Assembly: GCF_020360975.1 (NCBI RefSeq)
Contig: NW_025408673.1
Coordinates: forward strand, 2,914,001 to 2,978,000
Direction: 5' to 3'
Length of the DNA: 64,000 nucleotides
Source of the DNA: Hirsutella rhossiliensis
Taxonomy: Eukaryota > Ascomycota > Sordariomycetes > Hypocreales > Ophiocordycipitaceae
Below, piece after piece: positions 22,871-34,368 of the stretch (the first letter of the stretch is position 1; every line of letters begins with the position of its first letter). Below the pieces are notes generated by a model, which saw nothing but the letters and a program-made list of their open reading frames with translations, was not told the origin of the DNA and searched no databases. The translations under genes and the position numbers were made by a program.

Positions 22871-25800
22871 TTATAATAAGGAACGGTTATCCTCCTTAGC
22901 ATTAGCCTTAAAAGAAGAATATAACTTCTATAAGACCTATATAGGAGTAAGCGGCTCTTATAATATAGTCTAACTAACTAACCGACTCGCTACTCCTCTT
23001 ATTAAGAAGACTTAGTAAGGTAGCTTAAGGTCTATTTACTTTATAGGCTTAGACCCGTTATATAGGCTTTTAGTAATACTTCCGCTTATAGTAAGGGTAG
23101 AAGGAGAGCCTACTAGTTCGCCTTATAGGGTAGGAAATACGAAATGTCGCGATACTTCTAAGCTTATTTTAAGTAACTCGATTTATAAAATTATATATTA
23201 ATAGGTATAGTCTTATTCCTATTTAGTATAGGGGCAGCCGGGCACCCTAACTATCGGTTATAGTTAGTACGGTTAGGGGCATAAATATAGTTAGGAGCCG
23301 CTATTTATAATACGCCTTATACTTAGGCCCCGTCCTATCCTCTACTTATAAGGTATTATTAAAGATTAGGCCGCTAGTATAAGTATTTGCCTATCTAGAG
23401 TATATTATATTTCTTAATGCTTCTACCGACTATATAGTCTATTCGTAGCCTTAACTATATTATAAACTAAATCTCCTCCTTTAGGGCCCTCTATATATTT
23501 AAAAGGTTCTTCGGCTACCTAGGAATAGCCCGGTTTTTACTCCGATATTACTATAGCCGCTTAACGGCCTTATTTTTAAGACAATAATAAGAATAACTTC
23601 GTAATTTATTATAACGATAGCTAGCGATTAGATAAAGTAAAAGGAATAAGGGTATTAGTTAGTACTATAAATAAGTTAAATACTATAAGTAAGCATAAGC
23701 CTAAGACAGTATATATTTAAGAGACTATTAACCCTAACGTCGAGAATCTTTATTAAGCTATTAGACGTATTCCTAGAATATAGTTAGAGATCCCTTTAGT
23801 CGCTTTCCGGATAACTATATATAGAATTATTCGGCGACTAGTTAAGGAAGTTAAAGGGAATACCGGGATAGCCGGCGAGTTTATATAATAGTGCTTAGTA
23901 GAACTATTATATCCGGATCTCTAAGCGATTATATAATTCTAGGGATAGCTTAGGTCCCTAGGTACTCTTAGAGGAGACCCCCTATACTAGGTAGCTAAGT
24001 ATATAGAGATTTCTTATAGGTATAGCCTTTATAAGGATAGCTCTTTTAATCTCATTAAGACCGAGGACGTATTTATAAGTTCTCTTATAAGTAGCATCGA
24101 TTAGGAACTAATATATATAGCGTTAACTTTCTAATCTACTAAAGAAATAGGGAAGGAGATAGGCTTTAAATAAATAGAGAGGTATATAAGTAAAAGCTTA
24201 AGGGATATAGACAAAGAAGCTACGGTAATAACGAACTATAAAGGCTATAAAACTATCTTTTAATTATATTTCGAGAATTATTATACGTCGATCGGCTTAG
24301 AGCGATAATTAGAGAGGCGAATAAGGGCCTGTTTTTTTATTTTTATTTAGTCGATGCCGCCTACTAAGATACGGTAGTGCGGTCTATATCGGTATCGAGC
24401 TAAGGGTATTATACTTAATTTAGATTTTACTGCACGCCTTAGCCCCTACTAATAGGCCTATAGCGTCCTAGATACTATTAGTAGTTAGCTAGCTAACCAG
24501 AAGCGCTTCCCGGCCTCTAGCTATATACTATCCGTTTTCCGGCTATAGGTTTATAAAATATATAGGATGTCTACTCGATAAAAGTAGAAGCCGTAAAACG
24601 AATCCCTATCTACTACTATTCTTATAACTACTTTATCTATAGCCTCCTTACTTACTATTTCTAAGTAATAGTCCGGCCTTCTCCTTTTTTACCTATAAAT
24701 AGAATGCTCGCCTTAGGAAGACCGGGGTTTACTACTCTCTATCTTATAGTCTAACCTATTAAGAAGCAGCTACTTTGCGTTACTATATTAAGATAAGACG
24801 AAAGTCTTTTTATCCGACGATTACGCTATTAATAGCTTTCCGTCTATACCGATTAAGCCTAGGGGTTTACCGATACGAGCGCTTAATCCTTACGAGCTTT
24901 ATATAGTATACTTAATATAAGCTAGAAAATATAATAGGATTTACGAAAAGCCTTTTAAATGCCCCTATTATAGCTATAGTAGGTTATAGGACGGGTTTAG
25001 CTCTAACGCTAATCTCCGGTAGCACCTTATAACCGTTTATACCGAGCTCCCTTTACCTGGAAAATAGTATACCTATCCCTACTATAGTCTAAGAGAGAAA
25101 AGTTTTCTACCGAAAATTTAGATAAGAAACGATAATTTCTATGCTTATTTAGGCCGTGTCTACGAAAAGACTATAAATTCTAACGCGGATTTAAGCGGTT
25201 ACTTCTACTTATATATTATTAAAAATAGCTATATTTAATCTTTTAAGTAACTCTACTAACTTAAAGGAAGAAATAGTAGATTAAAAGGTAAGAACGATAT
25301 TAATAATAGCCCCGACGCCCGAGCCTAGCTAAACTAGTTCTCTAAATATTACTTTAGGTTTAGGCTAGAACCGGTAAACGTTAGATCCTATAACGTTTTA
25401 TCGAGCCTAGGAAAAGATCGAAGTATATTTAATATACCTAATAAGGACTTAGCTCCCGAACTATTCTTATCCTTCGCTAAGAGGGAGTTTCTAAAGCTAC
25501 TATATAAAGCCGAGTTAATTTAACTTATTACTATTATAGGACGGATAACGAGATACCCTTAACGCGCTTACGATATAATCCTCGATAGGCCTATTAATAA
25601 CGACTATCTTAAAGACTTTTATATATTTCTTACCTAAGGCTACCCGACTAATAGACTTAATATAGTTAATTAAGTAGTACGTATAACTCTTTAGCTAGTA
25701 GTTATAGGCAATCCTAGCGATCTAAAAGTTATAAAAATTACCTAAGCGTCTACGTAGATAAGATATTACTAACTATTATAGCTAGTCGATAAAACTTTAT

Positions 25801-28559
25801 CGGATTATATAAAGTTAAGGCTAGAAGTATAGTCTAGCTCCGATCTAAGTCCTATAAGAGCTATAGTAAGGCTTCGCACGATTTAAAATAGCTATCTTCT
25901 TATAGCTAATACTATCTACGTAAGAGTAAGGGTGCTCTTAATAAAGGACGAATAGTATTATCGCTGTCTTTACTTATAGAAAGGAGTAAATAACTAGGCC
26001 TTATATAGATATAGTAGATAGAGGTAGAAATAGCTACTAAACCTTATAGAGACATCCGGTCCTTCTTAGTAGCCGGCGACTTCGTTAAGAACTAGCTTAG
26101 TAGAGATATCTCCTCTCTTAGAAGCGTAACGTAATTGCGTTAATACTAGACCGGTATCGATAAAGTAAAATTACTTATCTATAAATTAAAGATATATAAA
26201 GCAATAAATTATATAGAAGCTTAGTCTAGATAGCTTAAGAACGCTACGCGGTAACGTATATCGATATATCGCCGACACGGAATAGATATAATCGTATAAG
26301 TTATAAACCGACCGTCCCCTTTCTAAGTCCCGATAAGGCTATATAAGTAGTACCCTTTTTAGCGCGTAGCTAGGGTATAAAAGGCCTAAAGCTGCCTTAG
26401 CAATCTTTAGTAGCTCTTTTCCTAGATACTTCCCTTGCCTAAGACCTAGTATAGATATTATTATATTCTCTAAGCTAATTATTTTATCCGGCTTCTACTT
26501 CTACTAAAATCCTCTCCTATGTAAAGGCGTTCCCCCTCTAAGTATAACGGGGCGTTAAGTCCTACTAAAGCGGCTTATATTTTCGGTAGGTAAGTGCACG
26601 CTCTACGTAATAATACTAGCATTTTTAACTATAGGCAAAAGTAATCGCTAGTCTTTATATAAAATAGCTTATAAAGACAGAGTATTTATACCGGTTAAGT
26701 TTCGTTTCGATACTTCCTTAACTAGGGTGCCGCCTTAAGTATTACGGACGTAGAAGCTATTTATATCGTGCGAATCTTATCGCTAAAAGCATATAAAGTA
26801 CGACGTAGGCAAACCTCGGTATAACGTTTATATAGGGTTCGATCGGAATTACTACTATATTTAACGTAGTTTTTACGTTAAGGCCGCTAGGCCGGGAAAA
26901 GGCCTCTATACCTTTAAAGAGTCTTAAGCACCTATCTTATTGCTTGCCGCTAACACCCTTAGTCCGGCTTTTATTAGGGAGCATAATATCGAGGGAGTCC
27001 CCCTACTAAATAAGTAGCTATCTAAGAGAGTTACGCTAGGGAAAACCGCGTTAGCAGCGAATATCTAAGAATCTAAAGGACTTAGTAAAGTCGTCGAGTC
27101 GCCGTTTAGCTATACTATACCGGCTATAGTAGTATTACGCGACGGGCTCTATTAATAGCATTTTTATAATACTATATCCTCTTACTTAATCGTCTTCGAT
27201 ATACCTTTTAACTATAATCCCTTTCGGAAGCTACTTAGTATTTTCTATAATTTTAGTTTACTATAGGTTATAATATAAGCGCTCGGCGCTATGCATTTCT
27301 CTACTATTATAGGCAAGGGGGATAGGAATATTTACTACGTTATAGCAATAGAATACTATAGTAACGTAGTTTTATAACTCCGAGCTCTTTCTTTAACTTA
27401 AGGGGCTAGCTTAGAGCTACTAGCTATAAATTTACTCCTATATATATTCGCTATAATATCTACTAACGATTCGTCGTAGACTACCTACCTTTTTAGGGCC
27501 GGTCTTAACTTATAATGGATATTTTATCCCTATATCTCCTCTCTAAGAAGCTATAACGTATATAGACTAGGTAAAGGCGATTCGGTTCTATTACGGCGGT
27601 TCCTAGTTTTAATAATATCTTATCTCGATATTACGGCCTCCTACGTAAGGGGCAATCGACTACTTATTAACGGCGACTACTAAGAGAAGTAGGCTAGTAG
27701 ATAGGAATATAACCTAAGCGTCCTAAGCTTTGCTATAGCTTCCGAATCGATAGATCGTATTATAGCCTAACTTTATAGCTTACGGTCTAAGGTTATATCT
27801 ATCCTCGTAAAGATTAGTGTTTTTACGATATTAGTCTACTCTAGACTTAACGACTAGCAAAAGGTAATTACTTACTTAGATCTTAAGTATAAGATTATAA
27901 ATTAGTATTAAGTCGTACCTCCTATATACCTTAGTCTAGAAAAGCTAAACTATATAATAGGATATAAGACTAATAAAAACGATAAGGCTATCGAAGCTCG
28001 AATAGTAGCAATATATATATAGTATTATAGTTTAGTATATATTATCTATCTCGAAAGAATTGCTATAAGAAGGATTAAAAGCGCGGCCTTTAATACTAAA
28101 GTAAAGACTACTACCGATCGGATTATTATATTAATAGGCCGCTTTACGACGGGTATCGACTAACTAGCAACGCTATAGCTACTCCTTACTATAGGCATTA
28201 TTACCGTCGACCTATACTAGTAAAATGCCCTACGTTAGCGGCTAGTTAGAGTAGAATGCTTCGGATTAATAGTAAGGACGATTTACCCTACGCTATAGCC
28301 TTTGCTTACTAAATGTCTAGTATATAAGCCGTGTCCTAGAGGTACTATAGTATTTATAGAGTAATAGGGTAAGTTATACGGAGCTTAAGGCGATACTATT
28401 ATTAAACCTCGTTCCTTAAATGCACGGTAACTATAAATAAAGGTAGTAAGGGGCATTTATAATCTATAACGTATTAAACTATTAGTATATATTATATAAA
28501 TCGCTAATATAAGGTAGTTCCCCGATAATTCTCGTTTAAAGATAACCGAGGATATTAAT
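22871..28559 (+). other. RIP-mutated body of an unrecognised large gene or element
   Basis: Long plus-strand stretches read coherently when RIP stops are ignored (for example 23,760-24,600, 25,280-26,000 and 26,960-28,600). Near 24,950-25,040 the reading gives FKCPYYSYSRL...SNANLRQH..T.., which looks like a C2H2 zinc finger with the second cysteine changed to tyrosine. The 3' part runs into a second copy of the repeat at 28.56 kb. I cannot name the family; a large zinc-finger protein carried by a repeat is the best description. Confidence 0.35.
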
Positions 28560-29900
28560 ACTAGCTTATAAAATTAATATTTTATAAAGGAGGTATTATA
28601 GGACTACTCCTACTCTAAGGGCTAGTAAAGATACTTAAATTTAATACTCTTCTACGGCCGGTCGCTTACTCCTCCGAAATTTCTAAGCACGCTACCTCTT
28701 ATACCTTTGCCTAGGAGATTACTACCTTTGCTTAGGCGATCGAAGCTATATATCCTTCCTCCTAGTAATTTTATTATAGCTCCTCCGCTCGCGCTATCTT
28801 ATATATCGTAACGAGCCTAGAGGCAAATACTTAAAGAACCTTAAGGTAATTTAAATAGGCTTACAAAGAGGGAAGCTAAACTCTAGTTTAATTTATTCGT
28901 CTTATCTACTATCGATAGAACTATTAACCTCTACCTAATAGCAAGTGTCGGATATAGCGACCTAAAATATAGGTCTAGGAAGACGATTCTCCTTCTTATT
29001 ATTATAAGAAGAAGAGTTATAAAGATAACTAAGTACGAGCAACGGATATGCCTCTACTATAGGTAACTCTATAATCTCGCCTTACGCCTATTCGTCGCGA
29101 CGGCCTACGCCGTTATATTAAGTTTCGGTGTCCTAAACCTCCGAGGTTAGCGAGGCAGGACGTAGAATCCTATTAAGGGCATAGAGATAACTAATTTATC
29201 TATAGGTAACCGACTTAGTATAAAAGGGACTTATATCTTCCTAAGTCGTCGAGGTAAAGTTAGTCGATATAGCGGGCGAAAGGGCCTTCGTTAGATCGTC
29301 CGCCGCTCGTTAGCTCTTAGAGAGCTATAAGAATAAGGAGAGTAATAAGGAAGAAAAAGAATAGGTAGGTTAGTGTCTATGCTCCTCTACTTTCCGCACG
29401 AGTATAGAACGGGCTTCCTAGGTCGAGCTTATCTATAACCCTTAATATGAGCTCTAGTAAATTATCCTATAAGTCCTTTATAATACGACCTTAACTACTT
29501 CGTGCTAACTTTTAGCCGGGTTAGCTTATATACCTTCCTCCTATTTTAGGGTTATAGTCCGCTATTACTTAGCTAATGCCTATAAGCCACCCCTTAAAGG
29601 GGGACGTCTACTAGTTAGCCTAAGCCTTTAACTATCCCTTATATTAGATAGCTTATATACCCCTAACTAGGATACCTCTAGCTTCTATATCTACGCGTCG
29701 ATTATATTCTAAATCTACTAGCAGCTAACTTATAAATAGGCACTAGGACGAATCTCTAAAGTAACTAAGCGGACCGGCTCTCCCGAATTATAAAGACTGG
29801 CCCGCAGCTCCCCTATAGTAGGAGTTAGGGGGTAATTATAACGTAGGATTCTACCTATTAAGATTCTACCTATTAATTTCTCTTCCCTCGTCTTAGCATA
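28560..29900 (+). repeat. Diverged direct repeat, copy B
   Basis: Partner of 21,480-22,870 (landmarks listed there). Copy B has an extra stretch around 29,580-29,650 relative to copy A. Both copies are fully RIPed. Confidence 0.75.
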
Positions 29901-30619
29901 GGAAGTACTAAGGGGTAGCGAAGCTTATAAGGAAGGAAGCCTCGTAATAAAGGAAGGGCTGCTACGTCGGCATCTACTTCGGAAGAAGGAGGTAGCCTCT
30001 ATAAGACCTATATCTACGGCTACCGAGGTATAAATATTTTACGATATTAGTTAGATATAATAGTTATAAAATATTAGTAAATAAGTAGGGGGTCTAAAGC
30101 GAGCGGCTCCTAAGACTTAGTTAAGCTAACTAACCGACTTATTACGTTAACTTAGGGGCGAGTGTTCTAGTTCTTACTAACACGGGGTAAATGCGACCTA
30201 TAAAATGCAAATCCGACTATCCTTTATCTAAGCCCTTAGGAAGACTATAAGGGCTACGCTATAACTAGCACGCGGCTAGGCAAAGAAGGCGTAAAGCTAC
30301 TATAGCTATCTTACTTATTCTTTCCCTAAATACTTCCCTTACTAGAGATCTAATAAGTTTTATCTATTTCCTTATTTTTCCTTTTACTAACCCCTATTCT
30401 TTCCCGACACCTAGTATTAAGCCGATACTCTACTTAGGGGACTATTTACCTAATTTTTATTTTTATTTTACTTTCCTCCTTTACTAGCTAAGAAGAGTCT
30501 ATAGATAAGCCTTAAAGCTAAATATTAGCCCCCGTAGTAAGTAATATAAACCTAGGTAATGCTATCGATAGGAATAGCCTTTTCTAATACGAAACTCCGT
30601 CTCTCTTTCTCTGCTCTAG
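29901..30619. other. RIP-mutated DNA before the bZIP gene
   Basis: No gene seen. It should hold the promoter and start of the bZIP gene to the right, but I cannot place a start codon. Confidence 0.4.
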
Positions 30620-31011
30620 CAGAAGAATAGCTTAGTCTAAATTCGAGATAACTAAAGGAGATCGCGCGCCCGACGGAGAGAGTATGTCTAGAACTCGAAT
30701 AGCGACTCAGGGTATACGAGCTCTAGGGCATCGAGGCTTCGACCGAGATCCAGATAGCCGCGAGGACAGTAGCCGAGGAGAACAAGCAGCTACGGGAGCT
30801 TCTAAATAAGCATGGCTTTAGTGACGGCCATGTTGCCTATTTCTTGCAGTCGGGGACTTTCGTGCCACTTGATGCCGACTAAGGCCATCCTTTTCGCGCG
30901 GGCGACCCTGGGGCCGCCGTCCAGTCACTGGAACAGCTCCTGGTGCCGTGTCGACTAGCAAGTCTAGATTAAGACTTCTCCCTCTCCTTGCCGAGACAGT
31001 CATGTCGGGAG
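30620..31011 (+). pseudogene. bZIP transcription factor, 5' fragment
   Basis: Plus-strand reading gives a bZIP basic region at about 30,635-30,690 (IRDN-stop-RRSRARRREYV, where the stop stands for glutamine), then ELE.RLR and a leucine-zipper-like helix (YEL.GIEASTEIQIAAR.VAEENKQLRELL) to about 30,810, followed by SDGHVAYFLQSG and a serine-rich tail. The N-x-R-R-S-R-A-R-R-R-E-Y signature is diagnostic for fungal bZIP DNA-binding proteins. Four TAA/TAG stops near the zipper are RIP-type; one G is missing at 30,691. From about 30,740 on, the sequence is not RIPed. The gene is cut at 31,011 by hAT-1 and resumes in frame at 34,133. Confidence 0.8.
31004..31011. repeat. 8-bp target duplication of hAT-1, left
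   Basis: GTCGGGAG directly before the element; the same eight bases follow it at 34,125-34,132. Eight bases is the hAT standard. Confidence 0.95.
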
Positions 31012-31404
31012 CAGTGATGACCTCAATTCAAGTATCAATTCAAGTATTTCAAGTAAGTCAAGTAAGTTGACTGCTCGATTTATTTCAAGTAAGTAAGTTC
31101 ACGATGCCTAAAACTTGATATACTTGAAATGCTAGATTTCGTAGGATTTCTTGGGCGTCGATCTGGGGCGCGCAGATGAGGACATTCACAGCTCATCGGC
31201 CTATAGGGTATGAACTCAAGTCTCCGCGCTGATCGCACCAATGGAAGCCGGGGAGCGCGGCAGGGGTCGCGCCACATGTTCACGTGTTGTTTGCCCGTGC
31301 GGTCAAGACGCGTCTGATCTAGATCAGGGTCCAAGCCGTCCCCTCGCTTCTTTATAGAGCATGCTCTAATCAGGTTGCGACCCTCGGTCCGCCAGTGCCT
31401 CGCC

Positions 31405-33967
31405 ATGGCAGCGCAACAGCAGTCTCTAGAAACGCTTTTGGGGAGTAACAGCCAACGCAAATCGCTTAAACAACAGCTTGACGATGCCTCTGTCAATGTT
31501 GAACCCGGGAGAGCGACACTTGCCGACCTTCCGGGAGTTCGTATCGGCTGCAAAAGATATATACCGGAAGAATATATCGCCAACAAGAATCGCAAAGGCC
31601 GACGGAGCTGGATTCAAGCGCATGGGTTCTTCCTCATAGAGATCAGTTCTGATTCGCGAACGTTGCAGACCTACTGGGTCTGCTCGAAATGCGATGAACA
31701 GGGGAAAAGCTCGTTGTTTGTCGCATCCAACACCACGTCGCCCATTGAGCATCTCCGAAGGTATATATATAGCTTCCGTACGAGCCAGACGTTTATGTTG
31801 CCAGCCTCTTACGAGATATAGGTCTCATATGATCACTCAAACGAACCATCCGTCGGGTGATGCGGACGAGGATACCTCTTGCGCTGACATTCACCCTCCC
31901 TCGAAACGACGCTGCCTAGAGCTTCCTACTGCAAGATCTAATGTCAATAAAGCCAAGGAGTTGACGGTCGGCTGGATTGTTACTGCCAATCTTCCTTTCA
32001 CGGCTCCGTCGAATCCGTACTTGCGACGAATCCTTGAGCTACACGATGCGTCATTGGCAAAGGAAGTGCCATGGAACCGGCAGTCTGTGCGTGATACCAT
32101 GCGGAAACTATTTGAGGTAAAGAAGAGAGCAGTCTCCAGTCAACTAGAGAAGGCAGTGACAAAGATTAGCTTTAGCTTTGACATGTGGACTTCTCCAAAC
32201 CGTTACGCTTTCCTTGGCCTCCACGCTCACTATCTCGACGCTTCCTATCAAGTCCAATCGCGACTTCTCGCGCTGCGCCGTGTGTGGGGATCTCATTCCG
32301 GAGACAACCAAGCATCGACGATATATAACATATTCGGCGAGTACGGGATACGAGATCGGATAGGCGCGGGCGTCTGCGACAATGTCTCGTCAAATGACAC
32401 ATGCTTGGCAAGCCTCTATCGTCAACTTTCTCCTGTGATGACCGAAGAGGATGCTAGCAACCACCGAACACGATGCTTTGGACATATTATCAACCTTGCG
32501 GCTCGAGCATTTCTCTGGGGGAAAGACCCCGACTCATTTGAGCGAGAAGCCTTCACGGAAGCAGCTTTCCAAGTTAAAGAGCGTAGCTTCAATTTTGGCG
32601 GAAACGGGGCGCGGTAGGCAAGCTGCATAACGTGGTCCGGTTCGTCAGGGCCACCCCACAACGGCGAGAGTTGATGAAGTCTCTATCGTGCAACCGGTGC
32701 GACGAAGACGATTACCAGCTTTTTGAGGAGGAGCGGGCTGCCATCGACCTTGAGCTGATGCAGAACAATGAAACCAGATGGAATTCGACTTTTCTGATGA
32801 TCCAGCGTGCCATTCGAAAACGTGAGCAGATTGACCATTTCATCGCGTATCTCGAAACGAAGACAGCCGAGCCACGGCAACGTGTGCCTGCCCAGGACCA
32901 TCTTTCACCACAGGACTGGCTTCTCTTGACGGAGATACAGAGCCTACTTAAACCACTCTACGAGATCGCCTTGAGGTGCCAGGGTTGGGCTAAAGAAGGC
33001 CGATAAGGCGCCTTGTGGGAAGTGATGGTCGGAATGGAGTATTTGCTTAACTTCTTCGAGGAGCAAAAGCTGATATTCTCGCCGCCTGATGATAATTCTG
33101 ATGAGCTACGCAATGCCAGAGCATCGGCAAGCACGAGTACGGCTTTTGAGTTCATATCTTCTGGCCCTACATCATTTTGCTAACAGATCCGCAGCACGTA
33201 GTACGCCACGAGCTGGCCAGGGTCGCGGACGTGAGAGGCACTTGCCACAGCACACTCGAGACGCATACACTGGTGCATCCTCGAAAGCCGAGAGACTTGA
33301 TGACCATCGACGATGCATACAAATCTCTATCAACAACTGTTGGTCAAAGCTTGATGAGTACTACAGTCTTCTTGGCCAGTCTCCACTTTATACAGCTGCC
33401 GTTATTCTTCACCCGCGCTGGAATGTGTCCTGGCTTGAGGCGAACTGGACCAGCCGCGAGCAACTAGTATGGCTACGGGACGCTAAGAACAGTGTCCGGG
33501 CATTCTTCGATCAACATTATCCACCTGGAGAGCGGTCCGATCCAGCGAGAACCGCGATGGGTAAAGTGATGCGACAAGATGAGCCCAGTCAGTTCGATCA
33601 GTGGATGCAGAGCTACGATCACTACGCGATGGAAGAAGACGATGAGCTTGGAGCTTATATGAGGCAAGGGCCAGTCCGGCGAGAGAACCTTAACCCCATC
33701 CTTTGGTGGAGGGATCACCGAGAAGAATATCCACGTCTGAGCCAATTTGCCCTCGACATACTGGCAGTTCCTGCCATGTCTGGCGATCCTGAGCGAACTT
33801 TTAGCGTTACAAAGTTAACAGTAAGTTCGCAAAGGCACAGCTTGAGTCCCGAGATCATAGAGGAAATACAGTGTCTGCGGAACTGGCTAGGCCATCAAGC
33901 AATCACCGTGGGAGAGGTCGTAAGCTTTGGTGGGGAACTGATAGGTTGGGATGAAGAGGAGGTGTGA
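31405..33967 (+). pseudogene. hAT-1 transposase
   Basis: ATG at 31,405 (MAAQQQ) is the first in a frame that leads into a BED zinc finger (WVCSKC at about 31,676-31,693). A candidate intron at 31,761-31,821 joins HLRR to SH, restoring the second zinc pair H-x4-H. The RNase-H-like core follows: FSFDMWTSPN (first Asp, near 32,178), GVCDN.SSNDTC (near 32,375), RCFGHIINLAARAFL (near 32,475), GKLHNVV after a frame change at the T-run 32,593-32,596. One in-frame TAA at 33,004 is RIP-type (CAA). A further frame change occurs before 33,180. The C-terminal hATC dimerisation domain (FALDILAVPAMSGDPERTFS, about 33,748-33,805) is intact. Breaks may be sequencing errors. Confidence 0.85.
31761..31821 (+). 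other. Candidate 61-bp intron in hAT-1 transposase
   Basis: Begins GTATAT and ends ATATAG, with CTTAC about 12 bases before the 3' end as a possible branch site. Removal keeps the frame and makes the H-x4-H half of the BED finger (HLRRSH, compare HLRRQH in hAT-2). Unspliced, both frames lose the finger. Confidence 0.65.
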
Positions 33968-34124
33968 TGCATTGTACCGGTAGGGTAATTTTATTCTCGC
34001 CTCAGATATCAAGTATATTAAGTATATCAATTCAATTCAAGTTAATCAAGTTTGCGGCCGATTTTATTTCAAGTAATTAAGTTACAGCCCCGAACTTGAC
34101 TTACTTGAATTGAAGTCAGCGCTG

Positions 34125-34132
34125 GTCGGGAG
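34125..34132. repeat. 8-bp target duplication of hAT-1, right
   Basis: GTCGGGAG, identical to 31,004-31,011. Confidence 0.95.
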
Positions 34133-34215
34133 CCCTCCACTACCAGCGGGTCAACGACAAGGTCGTCCATCTGGGAGTCGTCGCAGCTCACGACGTCCTC
34201 CTTGTTAAAAGGAAA
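34133..34215 (+). pseudogene. bZIP gene, 3' fragment after hAT-1
   Basis: When one target copy and the element are removed, the frame runs on from 31,011 into a Ser/Thr-rich tail (STTSGSTTRSSIWESSQL). It is interrupted again at 34,216 by a repeat copy. If 34,216-38,050 is one insertion, the frame could continue for about 27 codons from 38,051; that extension resembles nothing I know and may be chance. Confidence 0.7.
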
Positions 34216-34368
34216 TGAGAGATGCCATGCATATAACGGTTATAGAGAGTCTATTGGCCTTGACCACTGCCTAAGTTAAGGGGACGAAGGTCCTAGTTAT
34301 ATACACAAGAACGGTGCCCATGTGGGTCGGGACACCTCCTCGACTGGGGCGGAATGTCGTTTGACACA
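34216..34368 (+). repeat. 150-bp direct repeat, left copy
   Basis: Begins TG, ends CA, and aligns over its whole length with 37,896-38,050 (shared AGATGCCATGCAT, GGCCTTGACCACTGCC, TTATATACACAAGAA, GGGGCGGAAT). This copy has more CA-to-TA changes. It could be an LTR of a small non-autonomous element, or one of two independent insertions. Confidence 0.75.

Larger units (their letters stand above)
1..30740. other. RIP-saturated block
   Basis: Almost all CpA and TpG dinucleotides are missing while CpG and TpA are abundant, the mark of repeat-induced point mutation (C-to-T in CpA on either strand). In 900 bases counted by hand (3541-3720, 8521-8820, 20161-20400, 25021-25200) there are 27 CA/TG where roughly 110 would be expected by chance. 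Stops TAG and TAA fill all frames, so few reading frames exceed 75 codons. A lighter patch lies at about 1800-2780. The right border falls inside the bZIP gene near 30,740. Sub-features that can still be read are listed separately. Confidence 0.95.
31012..34124 (+). mobile_element. hAT-1, full-length hAT transposon
   Basis: 3,113 bp bounded by an 8-bp target duplication. Ends are imperfect inverted repeats: CAGTGATGACCTCAATTCAA at left, CAGCGCTGACTTCAATTCAA when the right end is reverse-complemented (3 mismatches over 23 bp). Both sub-ends are packed with CAAGTA/TACTTG motifs (31,020-31,130 and 34,005-34,115), probable transposase binding sites. It carries one transposase gene and sits inside a bZIP gene. 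Not RIPed apart from one suspicious stop, so it arrived after, or escaped, the RIP that hit its left flank. Confidence 0.93.

Noticed and set aside
22871..28559. RecQ-type telomere-linked helicase or Starship captain recombinase in the RIP block
   Set aside because: I looked for helicase motifs (GxGKS, DExH) and tyrosine-recombinase residues in the de-RIPed reading near 27.3 and 25.9 kb; nothing convincing, so no name is given.
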